A stretch of DNA of 47,946 bases from Staphylococcus coagulans. GTDB lineage: Bacteria; Bacillota; Bacilli; Staphylococcales; Staphylococcaceae. The position numbers and the translations under genes were made by a program. This document shows, piece after piece, positions 21,184 through 30,340 of the stretch. Every line of letters starts with the position of its first letter. Position 1 is the stretch's first letter. Where the stretch lies: positions 1 through 47,946 of the forward strand of contig NZ_PPQN01000031.1 in assembly GCF_002901995.1 (NCBI RefSeq), in the 5' to 3' direction. The notes under the pieces were generated by a model. That model was not told where the DNA came from. It saw only the letters and a list, made by a program, of their open reading frames with translations, and searched no databases.

Positions 21184-21894
21184 TTTCTTTAAATTACGTA
21201 CTGAAACATAACAAAACTCTTCATTTTTAAAATATGCAATGCGTTCTTTAGAATCCACACTACTTATGTTATGTCTGTTGAGTACAAAATTGTTATGACA
21301 TCTAAAAAAACGATCATCAATTTGCGCTAACTCTTTGAGATTGCCATAAAATTCGATTTGGCGATTATCTAAATGTGCAATCAAACGATGTGATTTAGGT
21401 GATGATTCAAAAAACATCACATCATCATATTGAACATAAACAGAATTGCTGCCGCGTTTCAGTTCTAATGTTTCAACAGTTTTATCTTTCGTTAATAAAT
21501 CTAAACGTTTTAATGCAGTTTCTAAACAATCAACAATTCGTGTACGTAATTCTTCAGGATCGTCTTTAAAAATAAAATCCATCGCTGCAACTTTGTACAC
21601 AAATGTCAAATAAGTCAATTCAGTATGGCTTGTTACAAAAATGATATTACCAACAGGGTCATGCTTACGAATCTCACTTCCAAGTTTAATCCCGTTAATA
21701 TCAGATTCTAATTGAATATCTAGAAAATAACAGCCAATATCACTCATGTTTTTAGAAGCTTCTAACACTTCATATGGATTATCTGTGGCAATTTCGATTT
21801 CCATAGGTTTTTCTTCAATCATGATATAGTTTTCAATAATGGATACCATGCGTTCACGTTGTTTTGGATCGTCTTCACAAATCAATACTTTCAT
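21178..21894 (-). CDS. agrA: Accessory gene regulator response regulator AgrA
   Basis: Response regulator that activates P2 and P3. Receiver domain (residues 1-125) with acidic pocket CEDD (residues 6-9), phosphoacceptor Asp59 in YFLDI and VTSH; C-terminal LytTR DNA-binding domain (about 140-238) with FFRCHNNFVLNRHN. ATG at 21894 gives 238 residues, identical to S. aureus AgrA; four extra upstream codons in frame are not needed. Last gene of agrBDCA. Confidence 0.97.
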   Translation of the reverse strand: MKVLICEDDPKQRERMVSIIENYIMIEEKPMEIEIATDNPYEVLEASKNMSDIGCYFLDIQLESDINGIKLGSEIRKHDPVGNIIFVTSHTELTYLTFVYKVAAMDFIFKDDPEELRTRIVDCLETALKRLDLLTKDKTVETLELKRGSNSVYVQYDDVMFFESSPKSHRLIAHLDNRQIEFYGNLKELAQIDDRFFRCHNNFVLNRHNISSVDSKERIAYFKNEEFCYVSVRNLKKI

Positions 21895-21908
21895 AGTTAC
21901 GCACATCC

Positions 21909-23201
21909 TTAATCATCATCATTCATGACTTCAATTTTTTGTATAAAATATTGGTTTTCAATCGTTGTATCAAGCAAAACATTTTCTGTTTTATCTGTAA
22001 TTTCTTTCAAAGTCGATAAACCGATACCTCGATTTTTCCCTTTCGTTGAAAAGCCTTCTTGGAAGAGGGTATGTAATTTTGGCATATTTTTTGGTGCTTT
22101 ATTGATGATAATAATTAAAACAGAAGTCTCTGTTTTAATGAATGCAATTTGAATCATTGGGTCTTCAACCGTCAATGAAGCTTCGATCGCATTGTCCATG
22201 ATAATACCTAAAACACGACTCAAATCAATAATTTCCATATTAATAGATGAAATCTCATCAGCAACTTCAACACTAATTTCGATATTATTTTCTTGAGCTG
22301 ATAAAATTTTAGTAGTGATAACGCCTTTAATTTCGCGTACTTTTAACTTCTCAATCCCATTTAATTTTAAAGAATTTGTTTCAAAATGTCCTTTTAGGGG
22401 ATTAATATTATTATGATAATACGCTTTCAGACCTTCTAGATCATCTTCACGCAAGTACTCAGACATTGTTGCTAAAATATTAATGTAATCATGACGAAAC
22501 TTACGCATTCGATTATTAACTTTTTCCATTTCTAATGTGTATTTATAATAATCTTCTGCCTCTTGTTTTTTGTGTTGATATCTGATTTCACGTGAAATTG
22601 TAATAGTAGTGACTACAATTAGTATAATAAATACAGCAAGTAGAATGAAATACAAAGAACCTACAGCTATAAACTCATGCAAGGATTCCGCAGTGTTTGG
22701 CATTTGGAAGAAAAAGATGTAAATTCCAAATGCCAAAAATAAAATTAGAATGGTTAAGTAAAGTCTATTTAAATGAAGCCATGAAAGTTTGAATTTTTTA
22801 AATAAAACAACAAAAATCATAGCAAAGAAATAACAGCAAAATAAAAATATAAAAGTGTATAGAACATTAGCGATATAGAAATTTATGTTATGATTAACAA
22901 AATAAGCATAAGCTAAAACGCTAAAAAAGTTACTAATCATTAATACTAGTGTCGTTACTAATACGGCTATAACACCCATAATCTTTTGGCGTTTGTAGTA
23001 GAAAATAAAAAAGCCAATAACCAAATAAAACAAGCTGTCTCTTCCGAAAATAAAATATAAAATAACAGAGGGAATTACAATTCCTAATAAAATAAGAATG
23101 TAATCCCTTTTAGTGTATCTATATTTCGGAATAATGCTTGTTATCGATGCAAATACAAAAGCTTGAAGTCCAATAATTATTATTGACAAAATTAAATCCA
23201 A
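21909..23201 (-). CDS. agrC: Accessory gene regulator sensor kinase AgrC
   Basis: Membrane histidine kinase that binds the autoinducing peptide. About six or seven transmembrane segments fill residues 1-205; the H-box FRHDYINIL carries the phosphoacceptor His near 239; the HATPase domain has the N-box DNAIEAS near 340 and G-box GRGIGLSTLKE near 395. 430 residues, same length as S. aureus AgrC. The first half, which recognises peptide, is as expected the more divergent half. Confidence 0.96.
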   Translation of the reverse strand: MDLILSIIIIGLQAFVFASITSIIPKYRYTKRDYILILLGIVIPSVILYFIFGRDSLFYLVIGFFIFYYKRQKIMGVIAVLVTTLVLMISNFFSVLAYAYFVNHNINFYIANVLYTFIFLFCCYFFAMIFVVLFKKFKLSWLHLNRLYLTILILFLAFGIYIFFFQMPNTAESLHEFIAVGSLYFILLAVFIILIVVTTITISREIRYQHKKQEAEDYYKYTLEMEKVNNRMRKFRHDYINILATMSEYLREDDLEGLKAYYHNNINPLKGHFETNSLKLNGIEKLKVREIKGVITTKILSAQENNIEISVEVADEISSINMEIIDLSRVLGIIMDNAIEASLTVEDPMIQIAFIKTETSVLIIIINKAPKNMPKLHTLFQEGFSTKGKNRGIGLSTLKEITDKTENVLLDTTIENQYFIQKIEVMNDDD

Positions 23202-23232
23202 TTTTTATACACGCTCTCTAAACATTATTTTA

Positions 23233-23367
23233 TTATTCTTCTTCTAAAAGTTCAGCAGGAATTTCAGGTTCATAAAAGTATCCAATACAGAAAGGATATT
23301 TTGCATAAGTGCTAATAGAAGCAAAGACACTTGTTAAAAGTTTTAAAAGTGAGTCTAGAAATTTCAT
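23233..23367 (-). CDS. agrD: Autoinducing peptide precursor AgrD
   Basis: 44-residue precursor just downstream of agrB (2 bases) and upstream of agrC. The N-terminal amphipathic leader MKFLDSLLKLLTSVFASIST is followed by the peptide segment KYPFCIGYF, with a Cys-Ile-Gly-Tyr-Phe thiolactone ring, and the acidic tail YEPEIPAELLEEE whose P-E-L core is the AgrB recognition part. The ring residue is Cys, not the Ser used by the S. intermedius group. As I recall, KYPFCIGYF is the peptide reported for S. schleiferi. Confidence 0.96.
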   Translation of the reverse strand: MKFLDSLLKLLTSVFASISTYAKYPFCIGYFYEPEIPAELLEEE

Positions 23368-23369
23368 AA

Positions 23370-23936
23370 TTAAATTTCCTCCTTAATAGAAAATATAGGT
23401 AATAACGTTATGGATTGCAATATGACTGCATAAGTGATTAACTTGTTAAAAGGCGTTGGAATAATTAGCGATAAAACAAGCAATATTGTTGCAGTAATAA
23501 TTGATTTAATCTTAAGCCCTTTTATTTTACTTTGCTTTATAGGTTTCTTCTGAGTTGCGGCCGGTGCATATTCAACAACCAAAAACCATCCTATTATACT
23601 TAAGCATAACAAATAAATAAATGGAATGTCATACTGGATGATTATCCATGGTATAAGAACAAAAGATAAAATGTTTTGAACGTGACACAGAAGTGAATTT
23701 TCTGAATGTGCCCCGTGCGAAAACATTCTTAATAAAAGAAAAATAATATGAACAAAGAGCGTGTATAAAAAAATATTTAACAGGAGTGCAAGACCGTAAG
23801 TTACAATGCCTTTAAATAAATTAATTGCCACTATCTGCATGCCAAGACGTACTTTCAAAAATTCAATGTGACTGAGATTTTGGTGTGCTTGTAACTTCCG
23901 TGCTAGTCTTTCAATGACGTTATCAATAATGTGCAA
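23370..23936 (-). CDS. agrB: AgrD-processing membrane endopeptidase AgrB
   Basis: Cysteine protease of the membrane that removes the AgrD tail and forms the thiolactone. Catalytic His77 and Cys84 fall in FSHGAHSENSLLCHV at exactly the S. aureus positions. Several membrane segments (about 45-70, 85-125, 143-180). 188 residues. The start is TTG at 23936 with the strong site AAGGAGGAGGG; the predicted P2 mRNA would begin almost at that site. Confidence 0.95.
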   Translation of the reverse strand: MHIIDNVIERLARKLQAHQNLSHIEFLKVRLGMQIVAINLFKGIVTYGLALLLNIFLYTLFVHIIFLLLRMFSHGAHSENSLLCHVQNILSFVLIPWIIIQYDIPFIYLLCLSIIGWFLVVEYAPAATQKKPIKQSKIKGLKIKSIITATILLVLSLIIPTPFNKLITYAVILQSITLLPIFSIKEEI

Positions 23937-23957
23937 ATAGCCCTCCTCCTTAACTAC

Positions 23958-23963
23958 ATTATA
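23958..23963 (-). promoter_or_regulatory. P2 promoter -10
   Basis: TATAAT on the minus strand, 31 bases from the nearest AgrA box. Transcription would start about 7 bases on, essentially at the agrB ribosome site, so the mRNA has almost no leader. Confidence 0.75.
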
Positions 23964-23994
23964 AATTACATTTAATGTATTAATACATTTTTTG

Positions 23995-24024
23995 CCTAAC
24001 TGTTCATTTTATATTCCTAACTGT
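23995..24024 (-). promoter_or_regulatory. AgrA binding sites of P2
   Basis: Two direct repeats ACAGTTAGG (24024-24016 and 24003-23995 on the minus strand) separated by exactly 12 bases. This is the AgrA box arrangement known from S. aureus. Confidence 0.92.
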
Positions 24025-24065
24025 AGTTTTTATAAAATATATATGTATATTACCATAAATATTAA

Positions 24066-24095
24066 ACAGTTAAGAAGTAAAAATGATAACTTAGG
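24066..24095 (+). promoter_or_regulatory. AgrA binding sites of P3
   Basis: ACAGTTAAG (24066-24074) and TAACTTAGG (24087-24095), 12 bases apart. The second box is weaker than those of P2, matching the lower AgrA affinity of P3 in S. aureus. Confidence 0.9.
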
Positions 24096-24128
24096 CAATA
24101 ATTAACACAATTTTATAAAGCCATGTTC

Positions 24129-24134
24129 TAATAT
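24129..24134 (+). promoter_or_regulatory. P3 promoter -10 (predicted)
   Basis: TAATAT within an AT-rich run, 33 bases after the distal AgrA box, placing the RNA start near 24139 at a small hairpin ATCAC-AACA-GTGAT like the S. aureus RNAIII 5' hairpin. Overlapping TATATA hexamers are alternatives. Confidence 0.55.
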
Positions 24135-24245
24135 ATATAGAATCACAACAGTGATTTGGTAAAGTCATTTTGTTTTAATCATTTTAATTGTGGATTTTAA
24201 AGTGATTCAAACAAATTGTACCGAATTAAGTTTAAGTCAGAACAT

Positions 24246-24333
24246 CTTAGTTTATGTATTCTTCGCTCAGCTTACATAACTAAGGCTGCAACAATCTATT
24301 AAAGTCTTTGGAATTTATTTATAACTAAGGAGG
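24246..24333 (+). promoter_or_regulatory. Possible alternative hairpins over the hld ribosome site
   Basis: CTTAGTTTATGT (24246-24257) can pair with ACATAACTAAG (24274-24284) or, alternatively, with ATAACTAAG (24321-24329), which overlaps the hld Shine-Dalgarno AAGGAGG (24327-24333). The two pairings exclude each other. Confidence 0.45.
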
Positions 24334-24342
24334 TGTACTACA

Positions 24343-24420
24343 ATGGCAGGAGATATCATTAGTACTATCGTAGATTTCATTAAACTTATTGCAGAAACGA
24401 TTAAAAAATTCACTAAATAA
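24343..24420 (+). CDS. hld: Delta-toxin (delta-hemolysin) inside RNAIII
   Basis: 25 codons starting MAGDIISTIVDFIK and ending KKFTK. It is an amphipathic helix without signal peptide, one residue shorter than S. aureus delta-toxin and clearly homologous (DIIST, KFTK). AAGGAGG lies 9 bases before the ATG. It is a phenol-soluble modulin lysing host membranes; PSMs are exported by Pmt in S. aureus, and a PmtAB-like pair lies at 38.4-40.0 kb. Confidence 0.95.
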   Translation: MAGDIISTIVDFIKLIAETIKKFTK

Positions 24421-24626
24421 TAGTATTGTTAAGTGCTATTATTATCTTTTTCCTTACTTAGGCTGAAGTAAAAAGTAAAAGTTAGGTTTCTATTTAAGAA
24501 GCCATTTAAGAAGCCATTGTAGCAATATTAATAATCGGTAAATTCACTAAATTTTTTCATAATTAATAACATCCCCAATTAATTGAATAGAATAACTGTA
24601 AATTAAACATTCCCTTAATATGGATA

Positions 24627-24662
24627 AAACAGGCGAGTCCCTCCCAAAATCGCCTGTTTTTT
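24627..24662. terminator. RNAIII terminator with CCC loop
   Basis: AAACAGGCGA pairs with TCGCCTGTTT; the loop holds GTCCCTCCC. T-rich flanks on both strands let it also terminate the convergent amidase gene. Confidence 0.92.
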
Positions 24663-24672
24663 ATGTTTTATT

Positions 24673-25476
24673 TTATTCACTTCGCGTTGCGTATTTGTAA
24701 ATGCTAGGTCTTATGTTGTCGAATACTGGGATAGCTTTTCTTTGTTCTATTACAAAATTCAGATCTAACTCAACTGTTAAAACCGCTTCTTGTGCATCTG
24801 CCTCTTCTATAATTTGTCCATTTGGATCAATAACCATCGAATGTCCGGCATACGTAGTTTTACCATCATTTCCTGAACCATTGACCGCAACGACATACAT
24901 ATCATTTTCAACTGCTCTAGCTTGCAGTAACTGTCTCCAATGTGAGAGTCGAACATCTGGCCATTGGGCGACATAAAAAATAATATTTGCACCTGTTGCA
25001 GCAGGATAGCGACTTAATTCTGGAAATCTTAAGTCATAACAAATAATTTGAGAAACTTTTGTACCGTCTGTTAAAGTATAAACGTAAGGTACGTCTTGGC
25101 CGTCAGTTAAGTAATCAGGTTCATCTAACATAGGTACGAGATGGATTTTGTCATATTCATAAATCTTATCGCCCGCTTGATTTACAGCAAATGCTGTGTT
25201 AAAGACAGCGTCATTCTTTTTGTTTGAGACAGAACCGGCAATAATATCGACTTGATACTGTTGCGCTAATTTTTTTATAAATGGGTAACTTTGTGTTAAT
25301 TCGTTATCTGCTTTTGTTTGCAATTCTGAGAGTGCATAACCGTTGTTCCACATTTCTGGTAGTACAACGACATCTGTATTATGCTTAACATGTTTATCAA
25401 ACAATGATGCAATTTTTTCTTGGTTTTTTTTAGCGTCTGCTGGAACGACATTAAATTGAAAAAGTTGGATTTGCAT
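24673..25476 (-). CDS. Carbon-nitrogen hydrolase (nitrilase superfamily amidase)
   Basis: Cytoplasmic C-N hydrolase with the catalytic Glu-Lys-Cys set: Glu in VLPEMWNNGY (~42), Lys in DKIHLVPM (~112) and Cys in ICYDLRFPEL (~146). Sequence around ICYDLRFPE suggests the omega-amidase (2-oxoglutaramate) branch. ATG at 25476 follows GAGGAG by 8 bases; a TTG two codons earlier is less likely. An equivalent gene flanks RNAIII in S. aureus. Substrate unproven. Confidence 0.88.
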   Translation of the reverse strand: MQIQLFQFNVVPADAKKNQEKIASLFDKHVKHNTDVVVLPEMWNNGYALSELQTKADNELTQSYPFIKKLAQQYQVDIIAGSVSNKKNDAVFNTAFAVNQAGDKIYEYDKIHLVPMLDEPDYLTDGQDVPYVYTLTDGTKVSQIICYDLRFPELSRYPAATGANIIFYVAQWPDVRLSHWRQLLQARAVENDMYVVAVNGSGNDGKTTYAGHSMVIDPNGQIIEEADAQEAVLTVELDLNFVIEQRKAIPVFDNIRPSIYKYATRSE

Positions 25477-25641
25477 GATCAATTCTCCTCACTTCAATCT
25501 TTACTATATATTTTACTAAAATTCGAAAATATAAACAAAGTGAGTCTTGTATGCAATTCTATTTCAATAAGGATGGAATTAAGAGGGGATTTTGTATATA
25601 CTGTCTTTTACGAACAACTTTAAAAATAGGAGCTGATGTCG

Positions 25642-27147
25642 ATGTCTGGACGTAAAGTGCCTAGTTTTAGGAAAGTAATCACTAAAACAGGGGTCTACAC
25701 GATGGGATTATTGTGTTTAACCCAACCACTTTTAAATGTAAGTGCGCACGCGTATGCGATGACAGATGATGCTCAATCTCATTCTAATGCATATATAAGT
25801 GAAAGCGGACTGTACAATGAAGCGACATTACTAAATAAAGCAACAAGAAACAAAGAAAATCAATCTTTACAAAATAACAATGTAAATCATCAGTATACTG
25901 CGACACCTTCCTCAACAAAGGAAAGTTATAATCGCATTGGAAAATCAAATTCAGTGCCTGTTACGAATGTACAAGCACCAACAATAAATAAGAAAGACTC
26001 GGAACAATTGAAATCCGAAACTCAAAAAGAAGATGAACATGCATCATCAAACAATGCGTCTCAGGAGGAAGCGCAGAGCGAGGACTCTCAGCAAAATGGT
26101 AATAATGGAGCCAACGAAGATCCGGCACCCATAAAACCTGAGAATCATACGCAACCATCCGATCAAGGTCAAGCGTCACCTCAAGGTGGAGAAACACCTC
26201 CTAAAGATGAAACAGGGGATTCATCTCAAGCTGGCAATTCACCTTCAAAACCAGATCATGAATTGCCAGATAAAGATGATAAACCGTCAGATTCAGACCA
26301 ACAACCACCTAAACATGACGATAAACCATCAGATTCGGATCAACAACCACCTAAGCATGATGATAAGCCACCAGCGTCAGATCAACAGTCTGACCAAGGT
26401 CAAAAGCCTAAACCAAAACCTAATACGCCAAAGCCAGAAGATAGTCACACGCAAGGTGGAAATGGAGGAGCATCAACAAGTCATCCGAACTATCCATCAC
26501 ATCAAAATGGACCGGCGCAACCCAACACGAATGGTCATTTTCCGTATCCAAACATTCCACATTACCAACCTAATGGGACGACTGATCATTTTATACCTAA
26601 AAATCAAGCAAGTAACAATCAATCAAACAATGATTTCTATCAACGTTATTCAAAATTGATTGGTACGGGTTATAAGTATAATCCATTATTTACGGAACAA
26701 ATAGAGAATCTTAAGCAAAATGGAAATTTGGCTGATTTCAGTGTTCAACAGCTCAATCAGAAGCAACAATTTTTAAATAATAGTTATTTAAATCAATTAC
26801 AAAAAAATTCGGATTACTTTAGATTTCAATATTTTAATCCATTATCAACACAAAAATATTATAATAATCTTGATAAACAAGTTTTAGCATTAATTACTGG
26901 TAAAGTTGGCTCTATGCCAGATTTAAAAAAGCCATCGGATAAAACAGTTGAAAACGATCATCAACAAGATAAAGTTGAAAAAATAGAACAACATGGTGAA
27001 AACCTAACAGAAAAGAATATGAATAATGAAGATCCAGATACGAAACATACGTTTAGTTTGAAATCAATCTCATTGGTAGGCGCATTGTCAGTAGGTTGTG
27101 TGAGTATAATTAGCTATATATTATGGCGTAGAAGACATCATATTTAA
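25642..27147 (+). CDS. sdrH: SdrH-like surface protein with Asp/Ser/Pro-rich repeats, no LPXTG
   Basis: About 501 residues. N-terminal signal peptide (Lys/Arg-rich start, hydrophobic core GVYTMGLLCLTQPLLNVSA, cleavage near AHA). Low-complexity region (about 40-320) rich in Gln, Asn, Ser, Asp and Pro, with 14-residue repeats of DDKPSDSDQQPPKH type. A conserved folded part (about 330-430, FYQRYSKLIGTGYKYNPLF) and a C-terminal membrane segment (ISLVGALSVGCVSIISYILW) with RRRHH tail. No LPXTG motif is present. Position between the amidase and mroQ is that of S. aureus sdrH; classical SD dipeptides are few. Second ATG (25642) is better spaced from GGAG than the first (25636). Confidence 0.78.
   Translation: MSGRKVPSFRKVITKTGVYTMGLLCLTQPLLNVSAHAYAMTDDAQSHSNAYISESGLYNEATLLNKATRNKENQSLQNNNVNHQYTATPSSTKESYNRIGKSNSVPVTNVQAPTINKKDSEQLKSETQKEDEHASSNNASQEEAQSEDSQQNGNNGANEDPAPIKPENHTQPSDQGQASPQGGETPPKDETGDSSQAGNSPSKPDHELPDKDDKPSDSDQQPPKHDDKPSDSDQQPPKHDDKPPASDQQSDQGQKPKPKPNTPKPEDSHTQGGNGGASTSHPNYPSHQNGPAQPNTNGHFPYPNIPHYQPNGTTDHFIPKNQASNNQSNNDFYQRYSKLIGTGYKYNPLFTEQIENLKQNGNLADFSVQQLNQKQQFLNNSYLNQLQKNSDYFRFQYFNPLSTQKYYNNLDKQVLALITGKVGSMPDLKKPSDKTVENDHQQDKVEKIEQHGENLTEKNMNNEDPDTKHTFSLKSISLVGALSVGCVSIISYILWRRRHHI
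26275..26388 (+). repeat. 42-base coding repeats in the SdrH-like gene
   Basis: Two near-identical 42-base units (26275-26316 and 26317-26358) and a partial third (to about 26388) encode DDKPSDSDQQPPKH. Copy number may vary between strains. Confidence 0.85.
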
Positions 27148-27156
27148 ATATTGAAT

Positions 27157-27199
27157 AAAAAAAGAGATGAGGCTCAAAATGAACTTCATCTCTTTTTTA
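27157..27199 (+). terminator. Terminator after the SdrH-like gene
   Basis: AAAGAGATGA pairs with TTCATCTCTTT, followed by TTTTTAA. The A-run on the left makes it usable from the minus strand too. Confidence 0.85.
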
Positions 27200-27259
27200 A
27201 TATTACTTTACTAACAAGTAAAAAGATTGATTAGTGCGAGTATCAATATGTGAGATCAA

Positions 27260-28012
27260 TCATAAGAAGTGAACGACAAATAATTGAATGAATTGAACTT
27301 GTTTCATTGCATCTTCTAATAACTTTTCAGGCATTGTTAGTTGAATTAAAGCGACAAGGCCATTTTGAGCCATATGAATACCGATTGAAACGCTTAAACG
27401 TTTTGTGTAAATATAAAAGGCAGAAAATATGACACCCATAACAAAATAAACAAGCAAGTGTGAAAAATCCATATGTGCAACGGCAAATAATAGTGAACTT
27501 ATGGTCGTTGCGATTAAAAATTTAATCGTTTTATTCGCTCGAATGGCGTTATAGATTTCACCGAATAGCACTTTTCTAAAAACAAATTCTTCCAGTAAAG
27601 GCCCAATGATAGCAATTAAAATAATCATAATAGGCATTTCGCGTGCAACTTTTAAAATTCTAAAAGTATTTTCACTCACTGGATTGGTGCCAAAAATAAG
27701 AACACTTAATACATTCACGATAATTTGTGCAAAATAGACAATCCCTAAACCAGCTAATATCCATGGGACAATATAACGTTTCTTCTCTTTTGGTTCTAAT
27801 TCAAACGCAAGTTTATTTTTAACAGTATATTGCATCACTAAAATAATAATTGCTGCACATAAAAAAGCAATCAATTGGATGTAGATGGTTTGGTGCAAAG
27901 CGGTTGTACGATGTTGTGTATTTATCCATCCTAAAGCATTTGCGATAGTAGGTGTGAATAATGCAAGTATGTAAAATACAACCGTTAATATAGAAACTAA
28001 AATACGATTCAT
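27260..28012 (-). CDS. mroQ: CPBP-family intramembrane protease, MroQ-like
   Basis: Polytopic membrane protein of 250 residues with the Abi/CPBP motifs: EEFVFRKVLFG (~142, catalytic Glu-Glu and Arg), FAVAHMDFSH (~177, His) and a later helix. Syntenic with S. aureus mroQ, between sdrH and groES. S. aureus MroQ is needed for efficient AgrD maturation and agr activity; the same role here is inference from synteny and motifs. GGAGGAATAAA precedes the ATG. Confidence 0.85.
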   Translation of the reverse strand: MNRILVSILTVVFYILALFTPTIANALGWINTQHRTTALHQTIYIQLIAFLCAAIIILVMQYTVKNKLAFELEPKEKKRYIVPWILAGLGIVYFAQIIVNVLSVLIFGTNPVSENTFRILKVAREMPIMIILIAIIGPLLEEFVFRKVLFGEIYNAIRANKTIKFLIATTISSLLFAVAHMDFSHLLVYFVMGVIFSAFYIYTKRLSVSIGIHMAQNGLVALIQLTMPEKLLEDAMKQVQFIQLFVVHFL

Positions 28013-28120
28013 TTTATTCCTCCATTCAATGCTATCATTTTATCATAGATAGAAAATTAGCGCCGAGGTACATAGTTATTAAGTGAAAAAGTTATGATTA
28101 TAAAGATTCAAACTTATCGC

Positions 28121-28149
28121 TTGAATTTTTGACCAAATTTGATTATTAT
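28121..28149 (+). promoter_or_regulatory. groESL promoter
   Basis: TTGAAT (28121-28126), 17 bases, TATTAT (28144-28149). RNA start would fall near 28156, directly in front of the CIRCE element. Confidence 0.7.
28128..28144 (+). promoter_or_regulatory. CtsR-like operator in the groESL promoter
   Basis: TTTGACC-AAA-TTTGATT resembles the reverse form of the CtsR heptad repeat (GGTCAAA-NAN-GGTCAAA), with one mismatch in the second heptad and one in the spacer. It lies between -35 and -10. Dual CtsR and HrcA control of groESL is established in S. aureus. Confidence 0.6.
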
Positions 28150-28158
28150 AGAAATGTA

Positions 28159-28185
28159 TTAGCACTTAAGAACTTGAAGTGCTAA
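28159..28185 (+). promoter_or_regulatory. CIRCE element (HrcA operator)
   Basis: TTAGCACTT, 9-base spacer, AAGTGCTAA: a perfect inverted repeat with the 9-9-9 CIRCE geometry, one change per arm from the usual TTAGCACTC. Confidence 0.93.
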
Positions 28186-28216
28186 ATTTATGTTTAACAT
28201 AAGGAGGCACAAACAC

Positions 28217-28501
28217 ATGCTTAGACCATTAGGAAATCGTGTGGTTATTGAGAAAAAAGAGCAAGAACAAACAACGAAAAGTGGTATTGTTCTCACTGAT
28301 TCTGCGAAAGAAAAATCAAATGAAGGTGAAATCGTTGCTGTAGGTCCAGGACGCATTTTAGAAAATGGGGAACGTTTAAAACCTGAATTGAATGTGGGTG
28401 ACCGTGTTGTGTTTCAACAATATGCAGGTACTGAAATTAAAAGAAATGATACAAAATACTTAGTGTTAAGTGAAGACGAAATTTTAGCAGTTATTGAATA
28501 A
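28217..28501 (+). CDS. groES: Co-chaperonin GroES
   Basis: 94-residue heptameric lid for GroEL. Conserved start [14 protein letters not shown], mobile loop [19 protein letters not shown] (residues 19-37), [10 protein letters not shown] and the C-terminal [15 protein letters not shown] at 28217 follows AAGGAGG; an in-frame extension upstream overlaps CIRCE and is not coding. Confidence 0.97.
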   Translation: MLRPLGNRVVIEKKEQEQTTKSGIVLTDSAKEKSNEGEIVAVGPGRILENGERLKPELNVGDRVVFQQYAGTEIKRNDTKYLVLSEDEILAVIE

Positions 28502-28546
28502 TAGATAAATAAAACAGATGAATATTAAACAACGGAGGGACTCTGA

Positions 28547-30166
<1,620 letters not shown>

Positions 30167-30213
30167 TTACTATCTTAAACTTTAGATGAATATAATAAAT
30201 TAATTAAATGAGT

Positions 30214-30260
30214 AGAGGTGTTTCTCAAGAGTTTCTTACTTTTGGGGAGCGCCTTTTTTA
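30214..30260 (+). terminator. groEL terminator
   Basis: AGGTGTTTCTCAAGAG pairs with CTTTTGGGGAGCGCCT (several G-U pairs) and is followed by six T. Confidence 0.85.
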
Positions 30261-30340
30261 TGTATTTGATCCATTATATTTAAAAAGTACTCAATGAAGG
30301 TTTGAGATTAATAGAATATACATACAAAAAACGCTTATAG

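Larger units (their letters stand above)
24139..24664 (+). ncRNA. RNAIII: RNAIII, agr effector RNA
   Basis: Runs from the P3 start to an intrinsic terminator, about 526 nt, close to the 514 nt of S. aureus. It encodes delta-toxin in its middle and carries CCC-containing loops that can pair with ribosome sites of target mRNAs: ATCCCCAAT near 24570, TTCCCTTA near 24611 and GTCCCTCCC in the terminator loop. A direct repeat TTTAAGAAGCCA occurs twice near 24495-24520. The leader before hld (about 204 nt) is longer than in S. aureus (about 84). Confidence 0.88.

Noticed and set aside
26275..26388. CRISPR-like repeats
   Set aside because: The repeats are in frame, directly adjacent without unique spacers, and encode a protein repeat.
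26186..26659. 157-residue open frame overlapping the SdrH-like gene
   Set aside because: A shadow of the repeat region in another frame, made of Asn, Gln, Met and Ile runs without a ribosome site.
27050..27147. LPXTG sortase signal in the SdrH-like protein
   Set aside because: The C-terminus has a hydrophobic helix and basic tail but no LPXTG-like motif before it.
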